Both the position numbers and the translations under genes were made by a program. 64,000 nt of DNA from Sipunculus nudus. Taxonomy: Eukaryota > Annelida > Sipuncula > Golfingiida > Sipunculidae. This document shows, piece by piece, positions 24,201-37,014 of this stretch; position 1 is the stretch's first letter, and the number at the start of each line of letters is the position of its first letter. Location: assembly GCA_026874595.1 (NCBI GenBank), contig CM049320.1, positions 27,321,214-27,385,213 on the forward strand, in the 5' to 3' direction. The notes beneath the pieces are model-generated. The model did not search any database and was not told where the DNA came from. It saw only the letters and a program-made list of their open reading frames with translations.

Positions 24201-27200
24201 AGCCAAAGCCTTTGATTTTGCTCACTATATCAATATATATATTTCAAATAATATGCACAATTTGAAAAAAAAATATCTCACTTGAAACGAAATGTACCTC
24301 TCCGGAGTTTTCACAAGGATTTACCTGAGGAGTATAGCTACAGAACGAGGCGTCCCTTAGTCTCAACCATCCCGTGAGGGACCAGCCAAAGCCTTTTATT
24401 TTGCTCACTATATCAATATATATATTTCAAATAATATGCACAATTTGAAAAAAAATATCTCACTTGAAACAAAATGTACCTCTCCGGAGTTTTCACAAGG
24501 ATTTACCTTATGAGTATAGCTACAGAACGAGGCGTCCCTTAGTCTCAACCATCCCGTGAGGGACCAGCTAAAGCCTTTTATTTTGCTCACTATATCAATA
24601 TATATATTTCAAATAATATGCACAATTTGAAAAAAAATATCTCACTTGAAACAAAATGTACCTCTCCGGAGTTTTCACAAGGATTTACCTGATGAGTATA
24701 GCTACAGAACGAGGCGTCCCTTAGTCTCAACCATCCCGTGAGGGACCAGCCAAAGCCTTTTATTTTGCTCACTATATCAATATATATATTTCAAATAATA
24801 TGCACAATTTGAAAAAAATATCTCACTTGAAACAAAATGTACCTCTCCGGAGTTTTCACAAGGATTTACCTGGTCAGTATAGCTGCAGAACAAGGCGTCC
24901 CTTAGTCTCAACCATCCCGTGAGGGACCAGCCAAAGCCTTTTATTTTGCTCACTATATCAATATATATATTTCAAATAATATGCACAATTTAAAAAAAAA
25001 TATCTCACTTGAAACAAAATGTACCTCTCCGGAGTTTTCACAAGGATTAACCTGGTCAGTATAGCTGCAGAACGAGGCGTCCCTTAGTCTCAACCATCCC
25101 GTGAGGGACCAGCCAAAGCCTTTTATTTTGCTCACTATATCAATATATATATTTCAAATAATATGCACAATTTGAAAAAAAATATCTCACTTGAAACGAA
25201 ATGTACCTCTCCGGAGTTTTCACAAGGATTTACCTGATGAGTATAGCTACAGAACGAGGCGTCCCTTAGTCTCAACCATCCCGTGAGGGACCAGCCAAAG
25301 CCTTTTATTTTGCTCACTATATCAATATATATATTTCAAATAATATGCACAATTTGAAAAAAATATCTCACTTGAAACAAAATGTACCTCTCCGGAGTTT
25401 TCACAAGAATTTACCTGATGAGTATAGCTACAGAACGAGGCGTCCCTTAGTCTCAACCATCCCGTGAGGGACCAGCTAAAGCCTTTTATTTTGCTCACTA
25501 TATCAATATATATATTTCAAATAATATGCACAATTTGAAAAAAATATCTCACTTGAAACAAAATGTACCTCTCCGGAGTTTTCACAAGGATTTACCTGAT
25601 GAGTATAGCTACAGAACGAGGCGTCCCTTAGTCTCAACCATCCCGTGAGGGACCAGCTAAAGCCTTTTATTTTGCTCACTATATCAATATATATATTTCA
25701 AATAATATGCACAATTTGAAAAAAAATATCTCACTTGAAACAAAATGTACCTCTCCGGAGTTTTCACAAGGATTTACCTGATGAGTATAGCTACAGAACG
25801 AGGCGTCCCTTAGTCTCAACCATCCCGTGAGGGACCAGCCAAAGCCTTTTATTTTGCTCACTATATCAATATATATATTTCAAATAATATGCACAATTTG
25901 AAAAAAATATCTCACTTGAAACAAAATGTACCTCTCCGGAGTTTTCACAAGGATTTACCTTATGAGTATAGCTACAGAACAAGGCGTCCCTTAGTCTCAA
26001 CCATCCCGTAGGGGACCAGCCAAAGCCTTTGATTTTGCTCACTATATCAATATATATATTTCAAATAATATGCACAATTTGAAAAAAAAATATCTCACTT
26101 GAAACGAAATGTACCTCTCCGGAGTTTTCACAAGGATTTACCTTATGAGTATAGCTACAGAACGAGGCGTCCCTTAGTCTCAACCATCCCGTGAGGGACC
26201 AGCCAAAGCCTTTTATTTTGCTCACTATATCAATATATATATTTCAAATAATATGCACAATTTGAAAAAAAATATCTCACTTGAAACAAAATGTACCTCT
26301 CCGGAGTTTTCACAAGGATTTACCTTATGAGTATAGCTACAGAACGAGGCGTCCCTTAGTCTCAACCATCCCGTGAGGGACCAGCTAAAGCCTTTTATTT
26401 TGCTCACTATATCAATATATATATTTCAAATAATATGCACAATTTGAAAAAAAATATCTCACTTGAAACAAAATGTACCTCTCCGGAGTTTTCACAAGGA
26501 TTTACCTGATGAGTATAGCTACAGAACGAGGCGTCCCTTAGTCTCAACCATCCCGTGAGGGACCAGCCAAAGCCTTTTATTTTGCTCACTATATCAATAT
26601 ATATATTTCAAATAATATGCACAATTTGAAAAAAATATCTCACTTGAAACAAAATGTACCTCTCCGGAGTTTTCACAAGGATTTACCTGGTTAGTATAGC
26701 TGCAGAACAAGGCGTCCCTTAGTCTCAACCATCCCGTGAGGGACCAGCCAAAGCCTTTTATTTTGCTCACTATATCAATATATATATTTCAAATAATATG
26801 CACAATTTGAAAAAAAATATCTCACTTGAAACAAAATGTACCTCTCCGGAGTTTTCACAAGGATTTACCTGGTCAGTATAGCTGCAGAACGAGGCGTCCC
26901 TTAGTCTCAACCATCCCGTGAGGGACCAGCCAAAGCCTTTTATTTTGCTCACTATATCAATATATATATTTCAAATAATATGCACAATTTGAAAAAAAAT
27001 ATCTCACTTGAAACGAAATGTACCTCTCCGGAGTTTTCACAAGGATTTACCTGATGAGTATAGCTACAGAACGAGGCGTCCCTTAGTCTCAACCATCCCG
27101 TGAGGGACCAGCCAAAGCCTTTTATTTTGCTCACTATATCAATATATATATTTCAAATAATATGCACAATTTGAAAAAAATATCTCACTTGAAACAAAAT

Positions 27201-28500
27201 GTACCTCTCCGGAGTTTTCACAAGGTTTACCTTATGAGTATAGCTACAGAACGAGGCGTCCCTTAGTCTCAACAATCCCGTAGGGGACCAGCCAAAGCCT
27301 GATATTTTGCTCACTATATCAATATATATATTTCAAATAATATGCACAATTTGAAAAAAAATATCTCACTTGAAACAAAATGTACCTCTCCGGAGTTTTC
27401 ACAAGGATTTACCTGGTCAGTATAGCTGCAGAACAAGGCGTCCCTTAGTCTCAACCATCCCGTGAGGGACCAGCCAAAGCCTTTTATTTTGCTCACTATA
27501 TCAATATATATATTTCAAATAATATGCACAATTTGAAAAAAAATATCTCACTTGAAACAAAATGTACCTCTCCGGAGTTTTCACAAGGATTTACCTGATG
27601 AGTATAGCTACAGAACGAGGCGTCCTTTAGTCTCAACCATCCCGTGAGGGACCAGCTAAAGCCTTATATTTTGCTCACTATATCAATATATATATTTCAA
27701 ATAATATGCACAATTTGAAAAAAAAATCTCACTTGAAACGAAATGTACCTCTCCGGAGTTTTCACAAGGATTTACCTGATGAGTATAGCTACAGAACGAG
27801 GCGTCCCTTAGTCTCAACCATCCCGTGAGGGACCAGCCAAAGCCTTTTATTTTGCTCACTATATCAATATATATATTTCAAATAATATGCACAATTTGAA
27901 AAAAATATCTCACTTGAAACAAAATGTACCTCTCCGGAGTTTTCACAAGGATTTACCTGATGAGTATAGCTACAGAACGAGGCGTCCCTTAGTCTCAACC
28001 ATCCCGTGAGGGACCAGCCAAAGCCTGATATTTTGCTCACTATATCAATATATATATTTCAAATAATATGCACAATTTGAAAAAAATATCTCACTTGAAA
28101 CGAAATGTACCTCTCCGGAGTTTTCACAAGGATTTACCTGGTCAGTATAGCTGCAGAACAAGGCGTCTCTTAGTCTCAACAATCCCGTAGGGGACCAGCC
28201 AAAGCCTGATATTTTGCTCACTATATCAATATATATATATTTCAAATAATATGCACAAATTGAAAAAAAAATACCTCACTTGAAACAAAATGTACCTCTC
28301 CGGAGTTTTCACAAGGATTTACCTGGTCAGTATAGCTGCAGAACAAGGCGTCTCTTAGTCTCAACAATCCCGTAGGGACCAGCCAAAGCCTGATATTTTG
28401 CCCACTATATCAATATATATATTTCAAATAATATGCACAATCATGGACAATTTGAAAAAAAAATATCTCACTTGAAACGAAGAGTATACCTCTCCAGAGT
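18260..28500. repeat. About 181-bp satellite array with 10-monomer higher-order repeat
   Basis: About 56 head-to-tail units of 181-183 bp, each with GTACCTCTCCGGAGTTTTCA, GTATAGCTACAGAAC, GCGTCCCTTAGTCTCAACC and TTGCTCACTATATCAATATA. Diagnostic monomer variants recur every 1817 bp, which is ten monomers. The CTTATGAGTATAGCTACAGA plus ACAAGG variant falls at about 22324, 24141 and 25959. A GATGAGTGTAGC variant falls at about 19779, 21602 and 23420. A CAGTATAGCTGCAG variant pair shows the same spacing at 24.9 and 26.7 kb. The left part alternates two monomer classes as 363-bp dimers (18.3-19.5 kb and 20.8-21.4 kb). Both edges decay into diverged units. Some 183-bp stretches leave long reverse-strand frames open, and these are not genes. 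Confidence 0.95.
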
Positions 28501-29602
28501 TTACATCATCCTGTTGTCGAGGAGGTTATCTGCAGAATGGAGTTTAGTTTAATTTCGCCCATCCCGTAGCGGATTAGGCACAACCTGATGATTTTTTTCT
28601 GTTAAAATATATGTTTGTTTAAAATCGCATACAGCCTTTTGTAAAAATATATTGCACTTGAAAAGAAATGTATCTTTCCAGAATTTTCACCCGAATTTAG
28701 CTCATGGGTAGCTACAGAATGCGGCGACCATTCCGAACTTTGTATAGGCTTAACTTCTTAAGCATTATTATAATATAAAATTGTTGCCATAACATCGCAA
28801 TTACATTGTTTATTAATCATGATTTATCATGTGTTACATGATAAAGAATTAACAAATGGTGAATAAACAATTAATTTCCAACCTTGATTAAGTTTTACAT
28901 CAGTGAAAAGTTTTATTATTTATGCCGTTTCATAACCGCTTTACTCTTATGCTTATTAAACGTATTTATAAGCCGCCAAGCAAGCGGATCGGCACACTTG
29001 AATAAACGGAGGTAAATGGAGCGAAATCGAAGAACGCCAGGAATTTGGTTCTCGGTTGTCTTGCACTAACTTCCACGACGTACAAAAAAAAGCAGGAGGC
29101 GGCGTATTACTCTGAACCGGGGCCTAAGGCCCCACATGTACAGGAAACGAACCACTAACCAAAATATAGTTTTATACTTCGTTCGGTTGTACCGACCGCG
29201 GTTTGTGACGCGGCTGTTTTGTTTCTAAGCAAGCAGTGCAAGAAGTGGACAAAAAGTTAAACATAAAGTTTGTCGATTTCTTAAATGTTATGGAATGTTA
29301 AGGAAAGTTTCAATGCCGAAACAAAATATATACTCGTTTATTGCTTCACAGCGGCGAATTCTTGCTCTTAGGTGTATTTCTGGACTTAAAAAAGTTTAAC
29401 TGCAACGAATGAAATGAATCATAATATCGCCCCCGATCGCTTTCAGCCTCTTTATTTGTTTGACCATTTTATCAGAATCGGTGTCAAAGTCTTCAAGCAA
29501 ATGGTATGTTTTATACTGTTTCCAAAAGTATACCCATCTACTGATAAAGTTGTAAGCTAATCTAATATTTTGAACAGAGGTTCATTGAACAGATGGTCAA
29601 TG

Positions 29603-29728
29603 TGATCGTCACATTTACTAAGCTTCGGCCTTTTGAAGTCAGTTCGGCTATTATAAGTCAAAACAAAAGGTCCTTTGCTTTGACTTAGCCGAACTGATTT
29701 CAAAAGGCCGAAGTGTAGTGAATGCGAC
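29603..29728. mobile_element. 126-bp hairpin element, present only in copy B
   Basis: A near-perfect inverted repeat: the left arm contains CTTCGGCCTTTTGAAGTCAG and the right arm its counterpart CTGATTTCAAAAGGCCGAAG, with a short central loop. It is absent from the matching position of copy A, as expected for a foldback MITE inserted after the duplication. Confidence 0.6.
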
Positions 29729-30264
29729 CGCCATGCACCGAAAAAAGTGCCACCTACCGATAAATAATGATATCTAAGAGTTTCTTAGTTTTATATATAT
29801 ATATATTTTTAGTCACCTTGTCCATAAAAATGTAACTATAGTTGGAAATCTTAATTTGCTGAATTCATAATCGTAGAATTCAATACGAGTATGGATAATC
29901 ATAAGACATGTATTTGATTATGCAGCCAAATAAACTGAGTGATTTCATTTTGTATTCTGGCGTAGAGATGACCCTTATTGGTTCATTTGTTATCTGGGAT
30001 TTATGCATTTCTAAAATGTAACTTTTTGTTGTGGTCACAGACTTGGAATCTGTGTGCGCCCCTGAAAATGGGCTCATACACGGAGTACCAGCCGATACCC
30101 GCGGTTGGCGTCTTGGAAAGGTCTTTTAACAAGAAGAGATAAAAATGGATATGCTTAGCGGCGCGAAAAGGACCGGACCACCCTTGGGCAGTCGGGTTCA
30201 CAACGATAGAAGTCCGGTCCTGGTCCGGCCCAATCGGTACTGATGATGAATCTTTCCAAGGGTC

Positions 30265-31456
30265 CGACCAATTAATTCAATAATGATTCAAAATCAATTA
30301 TTGCGAATAAAAATAAATAAATACCCCCCCCCTTTCATAGGTCCTGAAAATATATGTCAGAACCAGCTAGAAAATCTTGCTAACTACAAAACAAAAGCAA
30401 ATTTAAAATGTTAATTCTTGTGTATAAGGCAATAAATAATTTAGCTCTTCTTTACCTGCAAGACCTAATTCACCATTAAACTCCATCAAGAAGCCTGCGG
30501 TCAGCAGCTTAAAACTTACTTATCGCGTCCTTTACGTAATCGTTCTGTGTACAAAATCGGGCATTTAGTGTTGTTGGCCCGAAACTGTGGAATGACCTAC
30601 CAGATACTCTAAGAGAAGCCACCAGTCTCTAAGAATTTAAAAGTTAACTAAAAACATATTTGTTCATGGAACATTTTTATGCCTGGTAATTTTAATACGA
30701 TGTTTTATATGTAAATACCGAAACGTTTGATCATTTAAGTAGAATTTCGATGGTATATATAATTGAAATATTGATTTTTAGATGTTTCATTTAATACTCA
30801 AACCCTCTGAATGTAATATTTCAACCAACTGGACTTTAATTTCATATGCTTATAATAATATGTTTATGTTTGCTGATTGTGTTCTAGTTGTGTAACAGCA
30901 TTTTAGAGCATTAACCATCATGCATTTTACGCTTTACTAGATGAATTATTATTATTATTTTTACATTGTTCAAAACGAGGGATGCAACAAATAGGTGGCG
31001 TGCACGCTATGTTTGTAATTTGTTCCTCAGATCGTGCCAGATGGAAACCTATTTCCACTTTTGTATAGGAGTAAAGAGACGGTTTCAGATGAAATATTGG
31101 GATAATTACCATCATATTTTAAGGAGAAAACACTTGTCTATAACTCTTGTCTATTGCACATACCTTTTAAAAATTGGGACGATTACACACCCAGGGGCGC
31201 AGTAGTTTGGTTAACACCAGGATATAAAATGAGTGGAAGCGTGTGATTTTGCTCTGTCATGGATGCCGAACCAGTAATGGTATTCTGCAGATGTTACTGA
31301 GATGTACATATACACAATTAAGCTAGCATTAAAACTAAACCTCGAATAAAAATATTAATAAATAAATAATATATAGCTCCCATATATTATTGGTCATCAT
31401 TTTTGTCACTGAAAGTTTGTCATTGTAAAGGAAAGGCACCTCAGTCAGTAAAACTG
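30265..31456. repeat. 1.2-kb direct repeat, left copy flanking the LINE
   Basis: It starts CGACCAATTAATTCAATAAT and ends CAGTCAGTAAAACTG. The second copy is 37410-38616. The two are nearly identical, with scattered substitutions and small indels over about 1200 bp. The inserted LINE begins and ends exactly at the repeat borders. Confidence 0.95.
30400..30690 (+). pseudogene. LINE ORF2 C-terminal fragment (CR1/L2-like), left copy
   Basis: Conceptual translation gives pieces typical of the extreme C-terminus of CR1/L2-type LINE reverse transcriptase ORFs: FKMLILVYKAINNLA, TPSRSLRSAA and RAFSVVGPKLWNDLPDTL. In-frame stops and shifts interrupt it. The following sequence up to 31456 is AT-rich and may be its 3' UTR. 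The fragment is repeated at 37545-37830 as part of the flanking direct repeat. Confidence 0.65.
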
Positions 31457-31793
31457 GTGGTCACGTGGCGGGGGGAGTGACAGGACGTGTGTGCATGGAG
31501 CTCCGGAAAGTTTGTCGAATTATAAACGTTTAACATAAGGGAACTCTCTGAAAATTGGAGATCTACCTGCTCTTGTAACCGGTGAGTGGATTTATGGGAA
31601 ATATAAGGGATTGAAGAGATAATCCCGGGAATATTTTGAATTTACTTTTCACTATCATCAAGGGTGGTCACTTGAGAGTTCAGGCGAGCCACGCGTGCCA
31701 GTAGAACACAAGATACCTGGGGAATTAAAGCCTCTATGAAAAGACCTCGAGGGGTTACTGAGTGCTGGCCGTACACGCTAACGCTGTGTCCCA

Positions 31794-33538
31794 ATGGATA
31801 ACGGGCCAATAATCGCAACCAGCGCCTTGGTGGGCCAGTCACTCGAAGTGATTCACAACAATACTGGTATATTCCCGGAGCAAAATGTAACGCAAACAAC
31901 CCCCTGCCGACCAGAATATGTTAATAAGAATATTGTGAATGTGTTGTGTGAACAGTTTGATTTGTTCCAAAGGAGAGTTTTATTGCAAAACTTGTTGAAA
32001 ATCATGGTGGAAGTGGTGAACAGCTTGAAAATATTAGGCTAGAAATATTCAGATATGCAAAAACATATGAAGGATTCCCGACTGTGAACCTTGTAAAAAG
32101 AAAACCACCACGCACGCATTTAGGAGAAACATTGGATAAAAAACTGGCCAAAGATTGTTATTTGTTAGTATCATTTTTGAAAGGTTGCCCGATAGAAGAA
32201 ATAAAAGATGTGTTCAGCTCCGGTGTTATGAGTGCTTCAAAGGATTTGAATGAAACTGTGCGGGATGGCGAGTGGAATATGGACAGTGTAGGAAATCATA
32301 ACACTGGTAATCAAGACATGCATGCATATGCCAAATATCAGTGATACAGACTCAGTAGCTACCGGGGGCCACCCTGGCGTGGAATGTAGTACAGGTGATC
32401 GTCTCGGGATGGCCGTCAGGAATACGGGAGACTTGTCCAGTCTTACGCCACTTGATGTCACTAGATACAAACTCATTCAGTGGAGGTTATCTCGAACTTA
32501 AATCGCAGATTGTCGCAGTTGACCCTGCAACAACAGGAAGATAGAAATTCTTTCAGTGCTGAACTGAATCGTCTGTGGAACGATGTTGACAACCTCGCTA
32601 CTAGGACAGCCACGATGAACTGTGGTATAAAAGCTATTGAAGACTTGATTATGTCAGGGAAAGATAACCTGGTGAGAGTATAGAAAAGAAAGTAGAGGCA
32701 GATCTTCTCGGTCAACGATCCTTGTATGAAAGCATAAAGGCTACTATTCGAGGACACGAAGATATCCATGGCACAATGAGAGGGAACATGAGAACTGTCA
32801 AACAGCAATTAAGAGAGACTGAGTGCAATGTAGCAGCATTCAAATATAAATTGGACTCTGTGTCAACATCATTAGCATTTATAAGAGAAAAAAATAAATA
32901 TGTTAGAGGATAGAGTTAAAGGAGCACACGTATCTGCAAAAAGTTATGCAGATATGATGCTAATACAGGATGATGACCAGAACAAACAGACAAACGAGAA
33001 TTCGCATTCTGACCAAGTTGTACAAAATAATTCACAGGAAGTAGTCACTGGTGTGTCCCGTTCTTTGTTGGAGCGAGGCGTTGATAGGAACCAGGTAAGA
33101 ATACAATTTAACGCTGAAATGTCTGACCGTTCTGATAATCGTCCTGATCAGGTAAACTCTATTCCTGTGGTAACGGGACAGGGTAAAGGGAAACAGAAAA
33201 TTGAGTATTATATTGGGAACATAAAGTGTCCAATTAGCGCTGCTGTCATCGAAAGATATTTGCATGATAGGGGTGTTAGGGACATTTATGTCAAAATTCT
33301 TCCAAGTCGTGATGGTAATTGTTGTGGGGCCTACATATCTGTACCCCAATCCTATCTCAAAGTAATTGGCAACCCAAGCTTCTGGCCAATGTATGTGTAC
33401 TGTCGAAGGTGGAGGCATCGGTCTTACTATATCGACAATAAAGGGGCCAGGGTGTACACTCCATCACGTCAAGCAAGAACGCATATATTAAATGGCCCAG
33501 AAGTTCGACGCGTTGAAAATAGTTTCATGCAACATTAG
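31794..33538 (+). pseudogene. LINE ORF1, broken
   Basis: Coding-like segments at 31794-32042, 32084-32344, 32480-32683, 32722-32913 and 32900-33538 lie in different frames, so ORF1 carries several frameshifts or stops. The middle (32480-32913) is rich in charged and Leu/Ile residues and looks coiled-coil. The last 212-codon piece contains EYYIGNIKCPISAAVIERYL and a SFWPMYVYCRRW ending, resembling the RNA-binding-like fold found near the end of many molluscan LINE ORF1 proteins. It would bind the element RNA during retrotransposition. Its end overlaps the ORF2 start by 47 bp in another frame. Confidence 0.65.
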
Positions 33539-36500
33539 AGGGGTTATGGCTGGTTCAGCCTACCTCAGTGAAATTTTAGATCGTAAACCTGATATATGTT
33601 TCTTGTGTGAACACTGGCTACACTCCACAAATCTGTATTTCCTTAATTCTTTTAGCTGAATACACTGCACGTGCAGTGTCTGATAAGTCTTTAAACAAGT
33701 TTGATGTAAATAGTTCTAAGAGGAAAAGGAGGGGTTGCGATGATTTGGAAAAAAGAACTGTGTATGAATATCTCCAGTATAACTATACCAGAGGAGGATA
33801 GAATCATAGGGATGAAAATAAGCCAGGAAGGTTGTGTAAGTACGTTTCCGTTTGGAGTGTACTTGCCGAGTACTAATTATTTGATATCAGAATTCAGGGA
33901 ATACATTGATCTACTGTATAACATATATGATGAATATTCGAATTTGGGAGATGTAATATTTTGTGGGGATTTTAATTTGGAGGTAAGTGGACCTAGGTAT
34001 GTGGCCAAACCCTCTTCTAGAGGAGAATTATTGGAACAGTTCTTGGAAAATAACGATATGCTCTCCATGAGCGTACAGAATGAATGCGTTGGTCCTCCGT
34101 ATACCTACGATCCATATAGTGATGGGTCCTGTCAGTCCCTTATAGAGCATGTTATAATACCACATTATAGACAGAATGAGGTGAAGTGCATTATTGGTGA
34201 TGATGAACTGATAAATGTATCCGACCATCTTCCATTAATATTTACGATGAAATGTGTCATACTGGTTAGAAAGGACATGTCAGGAAAAATGTCTGGTATA
34301 AACTGGAAGAAGACTAACGAACCAGAAATGAAACAAAAATATCTTGAAGCTTAAATGTCAAATCTGGAGGATATTTCAAAACAGGAGATAAATGATTGTT
34401 CAAGACGAGACATAGATGTGTATTATGACAGGTTGGTACAGACTATAGTTAAATCGGCCAAAAATATTTTTCCGGAAAAGAAATTTCGACGGTATATTAA
34501 ACCCAAGTGGAAGGAATATTTAAAGCCGTTACATGATAAAATGAAGTTAGCTCGTAAAAAGTGGATATTAGATGGTCGTCCAAGGGGTAAGTCCTATTTG
34601 TCGTATGTAAAATATAAAGAAGAAAAGAATAAATTTAGGCGTGAAATGAGATGCTACAATGCGAAAGTTGAGAGGGAAATATTTGAAAACATCGATGAGG
34701 AATCAGATATAGACCTGAATAAATTATGGATTCATATTCGTAACCAGAGGAAGTTGGCTAGAGGATACGAGAGTGTAAAGCCGATTAGATTTGGTAAAGA
34801 GGTACTATTAAGGGACCCAGAATTAATATGCAAATATTGGGCAGACTATTTTAGGACATTATACTCTCCGACTGATAATGACCACTTTGATGAGGCTTTT
34901 AAAGAAAAGATAGAACATCAGCTTGAGAGGATAATAGCACAATCTGGAAATCAAATTTGCCCTGTGATGGATACTTTAATTACCCCTTTTGAGATATCTA
35001 GGGCAATTGATAGCCTTAAACTAGGAAAAGCCGCCGAATAAGATGAACTGGTGAACGAACATCTAAAAATTGGTAAAGCAGTAGTAGTTCAGTATATAAC
35101 CCACTTGTTTAACTGTATTTTTATGGGTGGAAAAATCCTGAAGGGCATGAAGCGTGGATTAATAATAACTATAATTAAAAACCCTCTTAAAGACAGTTCC
35201 AATCCTGATAATTACCGCGGGATTACTCTCCTTCCGTCCCTCTATAAATTACTTGAAAACATTCTGTTATACAGATTTAAGACATTTATCAGTCTATATG
35301 AGAGAGATTTCCCTGACGAAATGCAGTTTGCATATCAAAAGGGATTAAGTTCCATCTACCCATCCTTTTTGTTGCAGGAATGTGTGAGCCCTTCTATGGA
35401 ACGTGACTCAAGATTATATGCATGTTTCCTGGATAGTAGTAAGGCATACGACCGGGTATGGCATACCCGCCTGTTTACCAAACTTTATGATTTCGGGATA
35501 CAGGGTAGAGCCTGGAGGGTGATTTATGATGCCTACCAGGATATAGAGAGTTGCGTGAGGTATGGCGGATTATATAGCTCTTGGTTCTTTGTGAAGCAAT
35601 CAGTTAGGCAGGGTGGTGTGTTATCCCCATGGCAGTATATGTTGTTTATTGACGATCTTCTTGTAGAACTAAGGAACTTCAGACATGGAGCATACATTGA
35701 AGATGTTTATACAGGTAATCCTACTCAGGCAGGTCACCATCGGGGTTACAAGTCATGATTGATATATGTTATAGCTACTCAAGACAGTGGAGATTTGTAT
35801 TTAATTCTAATAAAACAAATATTATTACTTTTGGGGAAAGAAATCAATGTTTCCGTAAGAAAATTGACAAACGGAAATGGCGCCTTGGTAGTCAGGATAT
35901 TAAGCAAGTTAGATCTGTGAAATATTTGGGGATCAGGTTAAACTCTCAGTTATCTTGGAATGAAAGTGTTGTAGAAGCTTGTCGTAGGGGAAAAGGTGCC
36001 TTTTTATCGATCATGGGAGCAGGAGTCCGACCAATAGGACTTATCCCATTGACTGGTGTAAAGACATTTAAAATAATGGTACTGCCCAAAGCGTTGTATG
36101 GTGCAGAGTTGTGGAGCCAGCTAAACACAAGTAATATGACCCAACTAGAACGAATGCTAAGATTTTGTATTAAATCAATCCAAGGTCTCCATAGGAGCAC
36201 CCGCTCCGACATCGCGTTAAGTCTTGTGGGAATACCCCGTATTGAAGCTATCCTGGACAGATTAAAGCTTATGTTCTTACGGAGGCTACATAGTCTTCCT
36301 TATGAAAATCCTGTAAAGCGAGCCTTGGTGAACAGAATAGGTAGTTATATACAGAGGGCAGAGAGTAAAGGTAGTGTCGCTGATATATGTAATATTTTAA
36401 CCAAATATGAGTTGTCGGGATATATTCAAACCGCATTGTACAGTGACGCATTTCCAACCAAGAGTGCATGGTCAGACTTAATTACTGAAGTGATAACTAA

Positions 36501-37014
36501 CCGTGAACAAAGATTGTATGATCAGCGATTAAATATAGGGGATGACCTAAATCTGTTTAAAATGGTAAAACCGAATATGTATTCAACATCGCTTCTGTGG
36601 CAAGCTGCAATATGTATCCCATTATCTTTGTATCAGTTCACTTTGTTAACACATTTATTAGCATACGTTGATATAATCGGTGCTCCAACACCAGTGTATC
36701 TGTGTCACTTCTGTGGTAATACTTTTGGAAATGTAATTGAGAACGTTTCAATCTCTTGCGATTATACTCGAGACGAAAGAGAAAACCTTTGGTCATTTAT
36801 TTTAGACAAACTCTTAGTAGAGGTGGGGGTGTTTTTGCATACTCGTGATGACTTAACATTCCTATCATACCTTTTCGGAAAGGCTGATATTTCACTACCA
36901 GCAGATGATCATATACTATTGTTACAAAGAGTGGCATTGTTCTTCTGTAGCGTAAAACGAGTTATTATGGACTTATGGCCGAGTGAGATAAATTATCTGA
37001 TACAGAGATGGTAG
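33492..37014 (+). pseudogene. LINE ORF2: AP endonuclease plus reverse transcriptase, broken
   Basis: It starts ATG at 33492 with an endonuclease opening (LKIVSCNIRG). TGA at 33657-33659 and two frame changes follow before 33740. Endonuclease motifs GDFN (about 33966-33977) and SDH (34220-34228) are intact. TAA codons at 34352-34354 and 35039-35041 interrupt the linker and the N-terminal RT region. RT motif A is seen as FLDSSKAYDRV (35425-35457) and motif B as RQGGVLSPW (from about 35605). At about 35733-35742 a short deletion removes the aspartate pair of motif C and shifts the frame. The downstream frame (to 37014) carries the thumb (VKYLGIRLNSQLSW) and a C-terminal CHFCGNTF Cys motif. The protein would nick DNA and copy element RNA in the nucleus, but this copy cannot. 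Confidence 0.85.

Larger units (their letters stand above)
15533..29081. mobile_element. Giant inverted-repeat element filled with amplified satellite (13.5 kb)
   Basis: The left end reads ACGTCGTGAGGTTAGTGCAA from 15533, and the reverse complement of the right end from 29081 reads ACGTCGTGGAAGTTAGTGCA. The arms stay similar through CCATTTACCTCCGTTTATTC and the AATAAACAATGT segment (about 15720 and about 28805). The same ends bound the compact element at 886-1940. The interior is almost wholly tandem repeat: a 488-bp array then a 181-bp array. No transposase or other protein is encoded, so mobility, if any, would depend on proteins supplied elsewhere. Satellites nested in non-autonomous transposons are known in bivalves (the pearl/CvA-type elements). 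Whether this belongs to that group is not shown here. Confidence 0.75.
14840..30420. repeat. Segmental duplication, copy B (with expanded satellite block)
   Basis: Collinear with 770-4200. The left flank begins near 14840 (GTAAAATTACGTCACTTCAG shared with 789). A private 0.5 kb follows (about 15030-15524), then the inverted-repeat block at 15533-29081 and a homologous right flank at 29082-30420, including GACCGCGGTTTGTGACGCGG and the GGCGTCTTGGAAAGG stretch. The size difference comes almost entirely from amplification of the internal tandem repeat. Confidence 0.75.

Noticed and set aside
20467-28245. Many 60-183 codon frames in the satellite
   Set aside because: Same repeat read in different registers; by-products of tandem DNA.
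18260-28500. CRISPR-like direct repeats
   Set aside because: The units abut without unique spacers and are 181 bp long; this is satellite DNA in an animal genome.
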